A DNA stretch of 20,891 nucleotides, from positions 1-20,891 of the forward strand of contig CAJUOV010000021.1 of assembly GCA_910588695.1 (NCBI GenBank), written 5' to 3'. This document shows positions 7,838 to 14,786 of the stretch, piece by piece. Numbering within the stretch: the first letter of the stretch is position 1; each line of letters begins with the position of its first letter. This stretch comes from an uncultured Christensenellaceae bacterium (GTDB lineage: Bacteria > Bacillota > Clostridia > Christensenellales > Borkfalkiaceae). The position numbers were made by a program, and so were the translations under genes. The notes beneath the pieces were generated by a model. That model did not search any database. It saw only the letters and a list, made by a program, of their open reading frames with translations, and was not told the DNA's origin.

Positions 7838-8140
7838 ATGACGTTTGCAAACAAGGTCTACGAATACTTAAAAAAGGTGCCCGAGGGGAAGGTGGTCACC
7901 TACGGCATGATCGCCTTTGCGATCGGGCGTCCCCGCGCAGCAAGGCAAGTCGGGAACGCGCTGCACCGCAATCCGACGCCTGTCGTCGTGCCCTGTCACA
8001 GAGTGGTCAACCGCGAAGGCAGACTCGCACCCGAGTTCGCGTTCGGCGGAATCGATATGCAGGCGTCCCTTTTGCGCGGCGAGGGAGTGGAGGTCGAGGG
8101 GGGCTTCGTCGATCTCGAAAAATATCTTTGGAGGGAATAA
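7838..8140 (+). CDS. MGMT-fold DNA-binding domain protein (alkylguanine alkyltransferase-like)
   Basis: A 100-residue protein made only of the C-terminal DNA-binding/active-site domain of O6-alkylguanine-DNA alkyltransferase. The active-site motif PCHRV is at 52-56 with the acceptor cysteine C53 retained. The motifs VPEGKVVTYG and ARQVGNALHRNP (the recognition helix with its arginine finger) are present. Alkyltransferase-like (ATL) proteins of this size usually carry Trp in place of the cysteine; here the cysteine is kept, so methyl transfer is possible, but the usual N-terminal domain is missing. I chose the ATG at 7838; a GTG at 7829 in the same frame is an alternative and neither has a clear Shine-Dalgarno sequence. 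The hemW gene starts one base after its stop, so the two are probably co-transcribed. Confidence 0.85.
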   Translation: MTFANKVYEYLKKVPEGKVVTYGMIAFAIGRPRAARQVGNALHRNPTPVVVPCHRVVNREGRLAPEFAFGGIDMQASLLRGEGVEVEGGFVDLEKYLWRE

Positions 8141-8141
8141 T

Positions 8142-9254
8142 ATGGCGGGTATTTATATCCACGTTCCGTTTTGTAAACATAAATGTACTTATTGCGATTT
8201 TACGTCTTTTCCCGATAAGCTGAATTTTGCCGAGTCCTACATGGCTTGTCTTTATAAAGAGATCGAATTAAGAAGCAAAGAACTCAAAGATTATGTGTTC
8301 GATACGGTATATTTCGGCGGCGGCACGCCTTCGCTCATCGATCCCAAATATATCTACGGGGCAATGAAACAGATCACCAGACTTTTGCGTCTTTCCAAAA
8401 ATCCCGAAGTGACGATCGAAATGAACCCCGGAACGGTCAGCGAGAGCAAATTAAAGACATATTCGAGCGCGGGGATCAACCGCTATTCGGTGGGGTTACA
8501 GACGGCGATCGATTCCCAGCTCGAAAATCTCAACCGCATTCACACGGTGCGCGAGTTTATGACCTGCGCCGCTTTGTTAAAGGGAAAGAATTTTTCTGCG
8601 GACGTCATGCTCGGGCTGAAAGGGCAGACGAAAGAGGACGTTAAAAAGACGATCGAGCTCGCCGCGGGCGTGGGCGCGAAGCATATTTCGATGTACGCTT
8701 TGACCCCCGAAGACGGCACTCCCATCTACACCGACTATCTCAACGGCGAGCTGCCCGACGGCGACGAGGTGCGCGAGCTCTACGACTTCGGCTATGCTTT
8801 GTTGAAAGAGAAGGGGTACATTCGCTACGAGGTGAGCAACTTCGCGAAAAAGGGATACGAGAGCCGCCACAACCTCAATTATTGGAAGAGAGGGGAATAT
8901 ATCGGTTTCGGAGTTTCGGCGAGCTCGTTTATGAAGGGAAAACGCTTTACGAATACTTTTGATCTGGACGAGTACATCAAATGCGTGCTCTCGGGTTTTC
9001 CGCCCGTCATCGAGAGCGAAACGGTCGAAAAAGAAGACGCGAAATTCGAGTTCGTCATGCTGGCGTTGAGAACGTCGGAGGGAATTACTTCAACGGATTA
9101 TTCGGCGGCGTTCGGGAGCGACTGGAAAGAGGATTTCAAAACGGCATATAATAAGACCTCTTCCTATTTTGAGGAAGAGGGAGACAGAACGCGGATCAAA
9201 GAGGAATATCTCTACGTTCAGAATCAGATTCTGACGGAATTTATGAACGGGTAA
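8142..9254 (+). CDS. hemW: radical SAM protein HemW (haem chaperone, HemN-like)
   Basis: A 370-residue radical SAM protein of the HemW group, long annotated as oxygen-independent coproporphyrinogen oxidase but shown in studied bacteria to bind haem and deliver it to haem proteins. The [4Fe-4S]/SAM motif is C11-x3-C15-x2-C18 in VPFCKHKCTYCDF. GGGTPS at 59-64 is the SAM-binding glycine motif. HNLNYW at 243-248 is the HN-x-x-YW motif associated with haem binding in HemW. The C-terminal HemN domain follows. The start ATG at 8142 is set by a GGAGGG eight bases upstream; a longer frame overlapping the preceding gene is rejected. It ends before a strong terminator. Whether this anaerobe makes haem is not visible here. 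Confidence 0.93.
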   Translation: MAGIYIHVPFCKHKCTYCDFTSFPDKLNFAESYMACLYKEIELRSKELKDYVFDTVYFGGGTPSLIDPKYIYGAMKQITRLLRLSKNPEVTIEMNPGTVSESKLKTYSSAGINRYSVGLQTAIDSQLENLNRIHTVREFMTCAALLKGKNFSADVMLGLKGQTKEDVKKTIELAAGVGAKHISMYALTPEDGTPIYTDYLNGELPDGDEVRELYDFGYALLKEKGYIRYEVSNFAKKGYESRHNLNYWKRGEYIGFGVSASSFMKGKRFTNTFDLDEYIKCVLSGFPPVIESETVEKEDAKFEFVMLALRTSEGITSTDYSAAFGSDWKEDFKTAYNKTSSYFEEEGDRTRIKEEYLYVQNQILTEFMNG

Positions 9255-9309
9255 AAGACGAAGAAATAAGTCGTTTGGCGTAATATCGAGCCGTCGGCAT
9301 AAATAATAG

Positions 9310-9341
9310 AAAGCGGACGCATTCCTGCGTCCGCTTTTTTT
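9310..9341 (+). terminator. rho-independent terminator after hemW
   Basis: An 11-bp perfect stem (9310-9320 with 9327-9337), a 6-base loop and a run of seven T. It lies between convergent genes and may also slow transcription from the minus side, where only three T follow the stem. Confidence 0.9.
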
Positions 9342-9349
9342 CGTAACCG

Positions 9350-10234
9350 TTACCACAGCGTTTCGGGATCGAAACCATATACCTGAACGACTTCGAAGAG
9401 GGGAGAACGGGCAAGATCGCGCGGGGCGACGATGAGTCCGCCGTTCGCATCGACATCGTATCCCGCGTTTTTGTATGCCTGCCATACGAGGTGGGAACAG
9501 TGGGTGCTTTTGGGAGAAGTTCCCTGATCTTTTTTCGAAAAGATGCCGACGGTCAGATTGTATGGGATAAACCGCAGATTTTTTTTCGCGTTTTCTGCGA
9601 TTTCCGAGCGCTCCCGCGCTCCTGCGCCTTTCAGGCGCAGGAGAATGAAGTTAGAAGATTTTGCAAACCAGAGATGTCCGTTCGTGGTAATCGAACTGTC
9701 CTGTCCGTATTCGAACGATTCAAGCACCGTTCCGAATTCGTCCAAGACGAGCGCGGCGTGACCGTTGCGGTAGCCGAGGGTGTGCGTGGAGGAATTGACG
9801 AGTACGTCGCCCGCCTCCAGAGGAGCGACGGGCGCGGTGAAATCTTTCATAAGATCGCGCTTCGAGACGTAGGAGACAAGCTCGTGTTCTTTCTCGCCGT
9901 TGTAAAAGAGCGCGTCCTGAAATGGCTGCACCCGTTCGGAAAGAGGTACGGGTCTGCCGTTTTCGTAAACGTATTCACTCTTCATCGCAAGCAGAGCAGA
10001 CTTTCCGAGCCCTGTCTGGCGAAAGAGGTAATGAAATTCTTCTTCCGTCCATTCCGCTTTTTGATCGAGAAGCGCCGAAATGTCCTCCTTTGCATAGGAG
10101 GGCGCGGCGTGCGCCGAGCGTTCGCAAACTTTGTCTGCGATAAGCAGGGAAACGAGAAGCGCGGCAAAAAAGAGGAGTATTCCGAGGAATACCGCCGATA
10201 TTCGGTATAGTCTTTTTGCGCTTTGTTCCCGCAT
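9350..10234 (-). CDS. membrane-anchored permuted NlpC/P60-like protein (YiiX/YebB type)
   Basis: A 294-residue protein with one N-terminal membrane segment (about residues 11-33) preceded by a basic tail, so the bulk should lie outside the cell. A helical region at about 50-135 is followed by a cysteine-peptidase-like domain. GDV at 142-144 and the motif GHAALVLDE with H159 come before CSHLVWQAY with C246. The order His first, Cys second is the circularly permuted papain-like arrangement of the YiiX/YebB group, whose members act on peptidoglycan peptides or other amide or ester bonds. Substrate is not predictable. The ATG has no Shine-Dalgarno sequence and lies 7 bases after a TATAAT box, which predicts a leaderless transcript. 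It lies downstream of the lipoprotein gene on the same strand but has its own promoter. Confidence 0.75.
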   Translation of the reverse strand: MREQSAKRLYRISAVFLGILLFFAALLVSLLIADKVCERSAHAAPSYAKEDISALLDQKAEWTEEEFHYLFRQTGLGKSALLAMKSEYVYENGRPVPLSERVQPFQDALFYNGEKEHELVSYVSKRDLMKDFTAPVAPLEAGDVLVNSSTHTLGYRNGHAALVLDEFGTVLESFEYGQDSSITTNGHLWFAKSSNFILLRLKGAGARERSEIAENAKKNLRFIPYNLTVGIFSKKDQGTSPKSTHCSHLVWQAYKNAGYDVDANGGLIVAPRDLARSPLFEVVQVYGFDPETLW

Positions 10235-10240
10235 AGCCGT

Positions 10241-10269
10241 ATTATAGACAATTTGCGGAAAAAAGTCAA
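10241..10269 (-). promoter_or_regulatory. promoter of the YiiX-like gene
   Basis: On the minus strand TTGACT (10269-10264), a 17-base spacer and perfect TATAAT (10246-10241). The A of the start codon (10234) is 7 bases beyond the -10 box, the usual position of the transcription start itself. Confidence 0.8.
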
Positions 10270-10275
10270 ATTCCC

Positions 10276-10301
10276 ATAAAAATTCCTTTGAGAATTTTTA
10301 T
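10276..10301 (-). terminator. AT-rich hairpin after the lipoprotein gene
   Basis: A perfect 10-bp inverted repeat (10276-10285 with 10292-10301) with a 6-base loop, directly after the stop of the lipoprotein gene. The stem has only two G:C pairs and the T-run is part of the stem, so it is at best a weak terminator. Confidence 0.35.
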
Positions 10302-10302
10302 T

Positions 10303-10944
10303 TTATTCGTGCTTTGCGAGCACTTCTCCGTTCTCTCCGTCGAGCAGCAGCGAGATGATTTTACCGTTTCTGTCTACGATCCCGACGTAGTAATAATTTT
10401 TGTCGCGCCGCAAAAGGCGGACGTAAAGTTCGCCGTTGAACGCGCCCTTTTCACTCATGCCCGCGATCACCGTTTCTTCCGCTTTCAAGGCGTAGGAGAG
10501 CGCTTTTTCGGGAGTGAGCGTGTGCTCCGATCTGACAGAGGTCGCTACGATTTCGCAGCTCTCGTTTTCCCATTCCACACGGAGAGAAACGCTTCCCTTC
10601 GGAAAGGACTTCACTCCCTGCGAATAATAGAAGTCTCCGCGGGTGTTACGGAAAGACATCTCTCCGCCGATCTTTTCGTCGCCCGAAAGATACACGCTGT
10701 ATTCCTCGGCGTCTCCTTCGAGGGTGATCTCCACAAGGTCGGTGAGGGGCGCCTTGATCCCGTCGCCGTTGTAGGGATATTCGCGGGAGAGGCAGGCGAC
10801 CGTCAAAGAGAAGTCGTCGTTGCCGGCGGTAAACAGATCGGATCGGAGTTCCGAAACGTAGGAGAAATAATCGGGCTTGCGTTCGCAAGCCGTAAGCAGA
10901 GGAACGAGCCCTGTCAGCAGAATCAGGGCGGTATATTTTTTCAT
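10303..10944 (-). CDS. small predicted lipoprotein, possible PepSY-like C-terminus
   Basis: A 213-residue protein with a lipoprotein signal peptide (MKKYTALILLTGLVPLLTAC, lipobox LTAC, C20). It should be lipid-anchored on the outer face of the membrane. The middle (about 30-125) is beta-rich with no recognised motif. The C-terminal part (about 145-213) holds an Ala-rich helix (TPEKALSYALKAEE) and then strands ending in KNYYYVGIVDRNGKIIS and LLDGENGEVLA. That pattern is reminiscent of PepSY domains, where a helix precedes a strand-turn-strand ending in D-x-x-(T/N)GE; this is a resemblance, not an assignment. The longer upstream frame to 11010 is rejected because the signal peptide fixes the start at 10944. 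There is no strong Shine-Dalgarno site. It is divergent from the guaB operon. Confidence 0.8.
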   Translation of the reverse strand: MKKYTALILLTGLVPLLTACERKPDYFSYVSELRSDLFTAGNDDFSLTVACLSREYPYNGDGIKAPLTDLVEITLEGDAEEYSVYLSGDEKIGGEMSFRNTRGDFYYSQGVKSFPKGSVSLRVEWENESCEIVATSVRSEHTLTPEKALSYALKAEETVIAGMSEKGAFNGELYVRLLRRDKNYYYVGIVDRNGKIISLLLDGENGEVLAKHE

Positions 10945-10996
10945 GCTATACTCTATGAAAATTGCGTTTGCGTCATGACTTTTTTCTTTGATTTTG

Positions 10997-11025
10997 TTGA
11001 TTTTTCGCAAAGTCTGTGTTACAAT
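10997..11025 (+). promoter_or_regulatory. promoter of the membrane protein-guaB transcript
   Basis: TTGATT (10997-11002), a 17-base spacer and TACAAT (11020-11025). The predicted start near 11032 leaves a leader of about 26 bases with no clear Shine-Dalgarno sequence before the ATG at 11058. That length is too short for a purine riboswitch. Confidence 0.6.
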
Positions 11026-11057
11026 AGTAAAAATATTCGTTTTACCGTATTTTGATC

Positions 11058-11696
11058 ATGAAAAAGACGATTACAAAAACCGCGCTCATCACGTTGGGGG
11101 TTTCTCTCGTTCTTGCGATTGCCGTTTTCGGAATCGCATCCTTTTGTTTTCCCTACGCGATGATGGATTTTACGGCATCGATCGGAATGGAGACGCTGAG
11201 CGGAGATTACGCCTATCAGGAATATCGACGTTCGGGCAGCGTCGATTGTCTTGCGCGTTCCTTTGTGATCGCGGCGGAGAAAGAGAACGATCGCGCGGCA
11301 GACGAACGGTTCAGCATTCTTTACGGCGAAGAGGGGAGCGAGGCGCGCGGAGCGTTCGAAGCGTATTGCGAATCTTACGCCGTCGATACTTCGGGCGCGG
11401 GAAACGTGGAAGTTTCCATGCGTTCCTATCTTCTCGGACTTGCTTCCCGCGTGAAATACCGTCTTGCCAAAACTTCCGAAGAGAAAAAGACAGCCGTCTG
11501 CGACTTTGCGGTCGGCGCGACGGACAAGAGCTTTCCGCAGGGCAATCCCGTTGCCTATCTTGCGATGGAAGCCGCCCGCGCGCAGGACAAGACTTTCTGC
11601 GTTGCGCTGCTTGAAAAAATGCGCGCGGCGGGATTTGAAGAAAACGCACATTTTAACGATATCGAAAAAATACTGGGAGGTTTCGACCATGAGTAA
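11058..11696 (+). CDS. single-pass membrane protein of unknown function upstream of guaB
   Basis: A 212-residue protein with a basic N-terminus and one membrane segment (about 8-32). The rest is a hydrophilic, helix-rich domain predicted to lie outside the cell. It contains repeated helix-like blocks rich in Ala, Glu and Arg (e.g. ADERFSILYGEEGSEARGAF, EEKKTAVCDFAVGATDKSF, VALLEKMRAAGFEENAHF) that look like tetratricopeptide or other alpha-solenoid helices, though no consensus repeat can be confirmed. I do not recognise the family. The ATG at 11058 is preferred to a TTG at 11052. Its last eight bases overlap guaB, and the guaB Shine-Dalgarno GGGAGG lies inside its coding sequence, so the two genes are translationally coupled. 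Confidence 0.75.
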   Translation: MKKTITKTALITLGVSLVLAIAVFGIASFCFPYAMMDFTASIGMETLSGDYAYQEYRRSGSVDCLARSFVIAAEKENDRAADERFSILYGEEGSEARGAFEAYCESYAVDTSGAGNVEVSMRSYLLGLASRVKYRLAKTSEEKKTAVCDFAVGATDKSFPQGNPVAYLAMEAARAQDKTFCVALLEKMRAAGFEENAHFNDIEKILGGFDHE

Positions 11697-13143
11697 AATT
11701 GTAAAAGAGGGATTGACGTTCGACGACGTGCTTCTGATTCCCGAGGCTTCTGACGTATTGCCTTCGGAAGTCGATCTTCGCACCACGCTGGCGGACGGAA
11801 TCAATCTGAATATTCCGATCGTCTCCGCCGCGATGGACACGGTGACGGAGAACCGCCTTGCGATCGCTATGGCGCGCGAGGGCGGCATGGGAATTATCCA
11901 TAAAAACATGACGATCGAGGAACAGGCGAAAGAGGTCGACAAGGTCAAACGTTCCGAGCACGGCGTGATTACCGATCCTTTCTTTCTTGCGCCCGATAAT
12001 CTTGTGAGGGACGCTGTCTCCTTAATGGAACGTTACAGGATCAGCGGCGTGCCCATCACCGAGAACGGGAAGCTCGTGGGGATCCTTACGAACCGCGATC
12101 TTCGTTTTGAAACAAATTACGATCAGCCGATTTCCGACGTGATGACGAAAGAGAATCTTGTGACCGCGCCCGTGGGCACATCTCTCGAAGACGCGCAGAA
12201 GATTTTGGGCAAGCACCGCATCGAAAAACTGCCCATTGTCGACGCAAAAGGATTCCTTAAAGGATTAATCACGATCAAAGACATCGAAAAGAGCATTCAG
12301 TACCCCAACAGCGCGCGCGACCAGCACGGCAGACTTCTCGTCGGCGCCGCGGTCGGTACGGCGGCGAACACCATGGACAGAGTGACGGCGCTCGTTGAAG
12401 CGAAAGTCGACGTGATCGCAATCGACACCGCGCACGGGCATTCCGCCATGGTCGTGAAAAAGGTTGCGGAGATCAAAAAGAAATTTCCGAACGTGCCTCT
12501 CATTGCGGGGAACGTGGCAACGGCGGAAGCGACGAAAGCGCTTCTCGGCGCGGGCGCGGATATCGTAAAAGTCGGCATCGGTCCCGGTTCTATCTGTACG
12601 ACGCGTATCGTCGCGGGAATCGGCGTGCCGCAGCTTACGGCGGTCATGGATTGCGCGGAAGAGGCGGATAAGCACGGCAAGCGGATTATTGCGGACGGCG
12701 GGATCAAGTATTCGGGCGACATTGTGAAAGCGCTCGCCGCAGGCGGCAGCGCGGTCATGATCGGATCGATGCTCGCGGGCACGCAGGAGAGTCCCGGCGA
12801 AATCGAACTGTATCAGGGCAGAAGTTTCAAAGTATACAGAGGTATGGGGTCTCTTTCCGCGATGGCGGCGGGCTCCAACGACAGATATTTTCAGGAAAAT
12901 GCGAAGAAGTTCGTGCCCGAGGGGGTGGAGGGCAGAGTGCCTTACCGCGGAAGCGTATCCGAGATCATCTATCAGATGAAAGGCGGTCTGCGTTCGGGTA
13001 TGGGTTACTGCGGAAAACACAATATCGACGAACTCCGCAAGAATTCGAAATTCGTTAAAATCACGAACGCAGGACTTCTCGAAAGCCACCCTCACGATAT
13101 TTCCATCAGCAAGGAAGCGCCCAATTACAGCGTGCGCAACTGA
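11689..13143 (+). CDS. guaB: IMP dehydrogenase
   Basis: Oxidises IMP to XMP with NAD+, the committed step of GMP synthesis. The protein has 484 residues, the usual bacterial length. The N-terminal barrel part (FDDVLL, VSAAMDTVTE) is followed by a pair of CBS domains at about 95-205, then the second half of the TIM barrel. The latter has the catalytic loop GPGSICTTR at 298-306 (nucleophile C303), the phosphate-binding ADGGI segment, and the mobile flap containing YRGMGS and the RVPYRGS finger. The CBS pair makes it the regulated bacterial type. A GGGAGG site lies 8 bases upstream of the ATG at 11689. It overlaps the preceding membrane-protein gene by 8 bases, is followed by a terminator and then guaA. 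Confidence 0.97.
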   Translation: MSKIVKEGLTFDDVLLIPEASDVLPSEVDLRTTLADGINLNIPIVSAAMDTVTENRLAIAMAREGGMGIIHKNMTIEEQAKEVDKVKRSEHGVITDPFFLAPDNLVRDAVSLMERYRISGVPITENGKLVGILTNRDLRFETNYDQPISDVMTKENLVTAPVGTSLEDAQKILGKHRIEKLPIVDAKGFLKGLITIKDIEKSIQYPNSARDQHGRLLVGAAVGTAANTMDRVTALVEAKVDVIAIDTAHGHSAMVVKKVAEIKKKFPNVPLIAGNVATAEATKALLGAGADIVKVGIGPGSICTTRIVAGIGVPQLTAVMDCAEEADKHGKRIIADGGIKYSGDIVKALAAGGSAVMIGSMLAGTQESPGEIELYQGRSFKVYRGMGSLSAMAAGSNDRYFQENAKKFVPEGVEGRVPYRGSVSEIIYQMKGGLRSGMGYCGKHNIDELRKNSKFVKITNAGLLESHPHDISISKEAPNYSVRN

Positions 13144-13154
13144 ACCGAAAATTC

Positions 13155-13178
13155 AAAACGCCCTAAGCGGGCGTTTTT
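13155..13178 (+). terminator. terminator between guaB and guaA
   Basis: An 8-bp stem (13156-13163 with 13169-13176), a 5-base loop and five T. It lies only 24 bases before the guaA start, so guaA either depends on read-through or has a promoter I could not recognise. Partial attenuation of guaA is possible. Confidence 0.8.
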
Positions 13179-13201
13179 GCTATTGATTTACGGAGATTAC
13201 C

Positions 13202-14737
13202 ATGCAACACCAGAGAGTGCTCGTCCTTGACTTCGGAGGGCAGTATAACCAGCTTATCGCCCGCCGCGTGCGCGACTTGGGCGTGTATTGCGATTTGATA
13301 CATTGCGCGGCTACGGCGGAAGAGATTAAAAAATATGCTCCCGTCGGCATCATTTTTACGGGCGGACCCAACAGCGTTTACGACGAAAATTCCCCGCATA
13401 TATCCGAAGAGATCCTCGAACTCGGCATTCCCGTGCTAGGCATTTGTTACGGCGCGCAGCTGATCGCTTACACGCTGGGCGGCAGCGTGGGACATGCGGA
13501 AAAAGGGGAGTACGGAAAGCGTGAATTTTCGTTTGTGAAGGAGAGTCCGCTCTCCGAGGGGATTCCTGAAAAAAGCGTGTGCTGGATGAGCCATACCGAT
13601 CTCGTCACCGCGCTGCCCGATGGGTTTGTAACGCTTGCGGCAACGCCGACCTGCCCGTTTACGGCGTTCGGCGATATGAATAAAAAGATTTACGGCGTGC
13701 AGTTTCATCCCGAGGTCGTGCATTCGGAGTACGGCAACGAACTTCTGAAAAATTTCCTTTATCGCGTGTGCATGGCGGCGGGCGACTGGACGATGAAAAA
13801 CTTTGCCGAAGAGCAAGTCCGCCTTCTGAAAGAAAAGATCGGGAATAAAAAAATTCTATGCGCCATGTCGGGCGGCGTTGATTCCGCGGTCGCCGCAACC
13901 CTCGTGCACCGCGCCGCGGGCGATAATCTTACATGCGTATTCGTCGATCACGGTCTTTTGAGAAAGGGCGAGGCGGAAGAGGTCGTGCGCGTGTTCCGCG
14001 ACGGATTGAAAATGAATCTTGTCAAAGCGGACGCGGGCGAACGCTTTCTGAAAAAACTCGCAGGGGTCGCCGAACCCGAGAAAAAGCGAAAAATCATCGG
14101 CGCGGAATTTATCAAAGTATTCGAAGAAGAGGCGAAAAAGATCGGCGCGGTCGATTTTTTGGTGCAGGGTACCATTTATCCCGACGTGATCGAGAGCGGA
14201 AAGGATAAGAGCGCGGTCATTAAAAGTCATCACAATGTGGGCGGACTTCCCTCCGTCGTCGATTTCAAAGAGATCGTTGAACCTTTGCGCGATCTGTTCA
14301 AAGACGAAGTGAGAAGGGTTGGAACGGAGCTCGGACTTCCCGATTCCATCGTTCGCCGTCAGCCCTTCCCCGGTCCGGGGCTTGCAATCCGTATTATGGG
14401 CGAGATTACGGAGGAGAAGCTCGAAACATTGCGCGACGCAGATTATATTTTCCGCGAAGAAATCGCGAACGCAGGGCTCGATAAAGAGATATGGCAGTAT
14501 TTTGCGGTATTGACCAACTGCATGACGGTGGGCGTTCAGGGGGATGCGAGAACTTACGAAAACGTGATCGCGCTCCGCGCCGTGACGAGCGTGGACGCTA
14601 TGACGGCGGATTGGGCGCGGATTCCCTACGACGTTCTGGAAAAAATTTCAAATCGTATCACGAACGAAGTGAAACACGCCAATAAAATCGTATACGATAT
14701 TACGAGCAAACCCCCTTCCACAATAGAGTGGGAGTAA
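13202..14737 (+). CDS. guaA: GMP synthase (glutamine-hydrolysing), full length
   Basis: Converts XMP to GMP using ATP and ammonia from glutamine. The protein has 511 residues and all three parts. The class I glutamine amidotransferase domain at 1-190 has its triad: C82 in GICYGAQ, H169 and E171 in FHPEVVH. The ATP-pyrophosphatase domain has the P-loop SGGVDS at 223-228. The C-terminal dimerisation domain ends in the family-typical KPPSTIEWE. The ATG at 13202 follows a GGAG site. It lies just after guaB with a terminator between, and 49 bases before a second, amidotransferase-less paralogue. The 3' half is closely similar to that paralogue even at DNA level in places (e.g. 14072-14110). Confidence 0.97.
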   Translation: MQHQRVLVLDFGGQYNQLIARRVRDLGVYCDLIHCAATAEEIKKYAPVGIIFTGGPNSVYDENSPHISEEILELGIPVLGICYGAQLIAYTLGGSVGHAEKGEYGKREFSFVKESPLSEGIPEKSVCWMSHTDLVTALPDGFVTLAATPTCPFTAFGDMNKKIYGVQFHPEVVHSEYGNELLKNFLYRVCMAAGDWTMKNFAEEQVRLLKEKIGNKKILCAMSGGVDSAVAATLVHRAAGDNLTCVFVDHGLLRKGEAEEVVRVFRDGLKMNLVKADAGERFLKKLAGVAEPEKKRKIIGAEFIKVFEEEAKKIGAVDFLVQGTIYPDVIESGKDKSAVIKSHHNVGGLPSVVDFKEIVEPLRDLFKDEVRRVGTELGLPDSIVRRQPFPGPGLAIRIMGEITEEKLETLRDADYIFREEIANAGLDKEIWQYFAVLTNCMTVGVQGDARTYENVIALRAVTSVDAMTADWARIPYDVLEKISNRITNEVKHANKIVYDITSKPPSTIEWE

Positions 14738-14786
14738 AGTTCACGAAAGTTTCATTTGCAAAAAAATCAATTTTACGGAGGAATAT

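Noticed and set aside
7917..8141. N-terminal extension of hemW overlapping the MGMT-like gene
   Set aside because: The extension is out of frame with a real gene, and a GGAGGG site plus the family start MAGIYIHVPFCKHKC fix the start at 8142.
11026..11057. Purine riboswitch before the guaB operon
   Set aside because: The predicted leader is only about 26 bases, too short for an aptamer.
12265..13095. 276-codon minus-strand frame opposite guaB
   Set aside because: Shadow frame of a conserved enzyme with intact catalytic motifs; composition is Arg/His-rich and unlike real proteins here.
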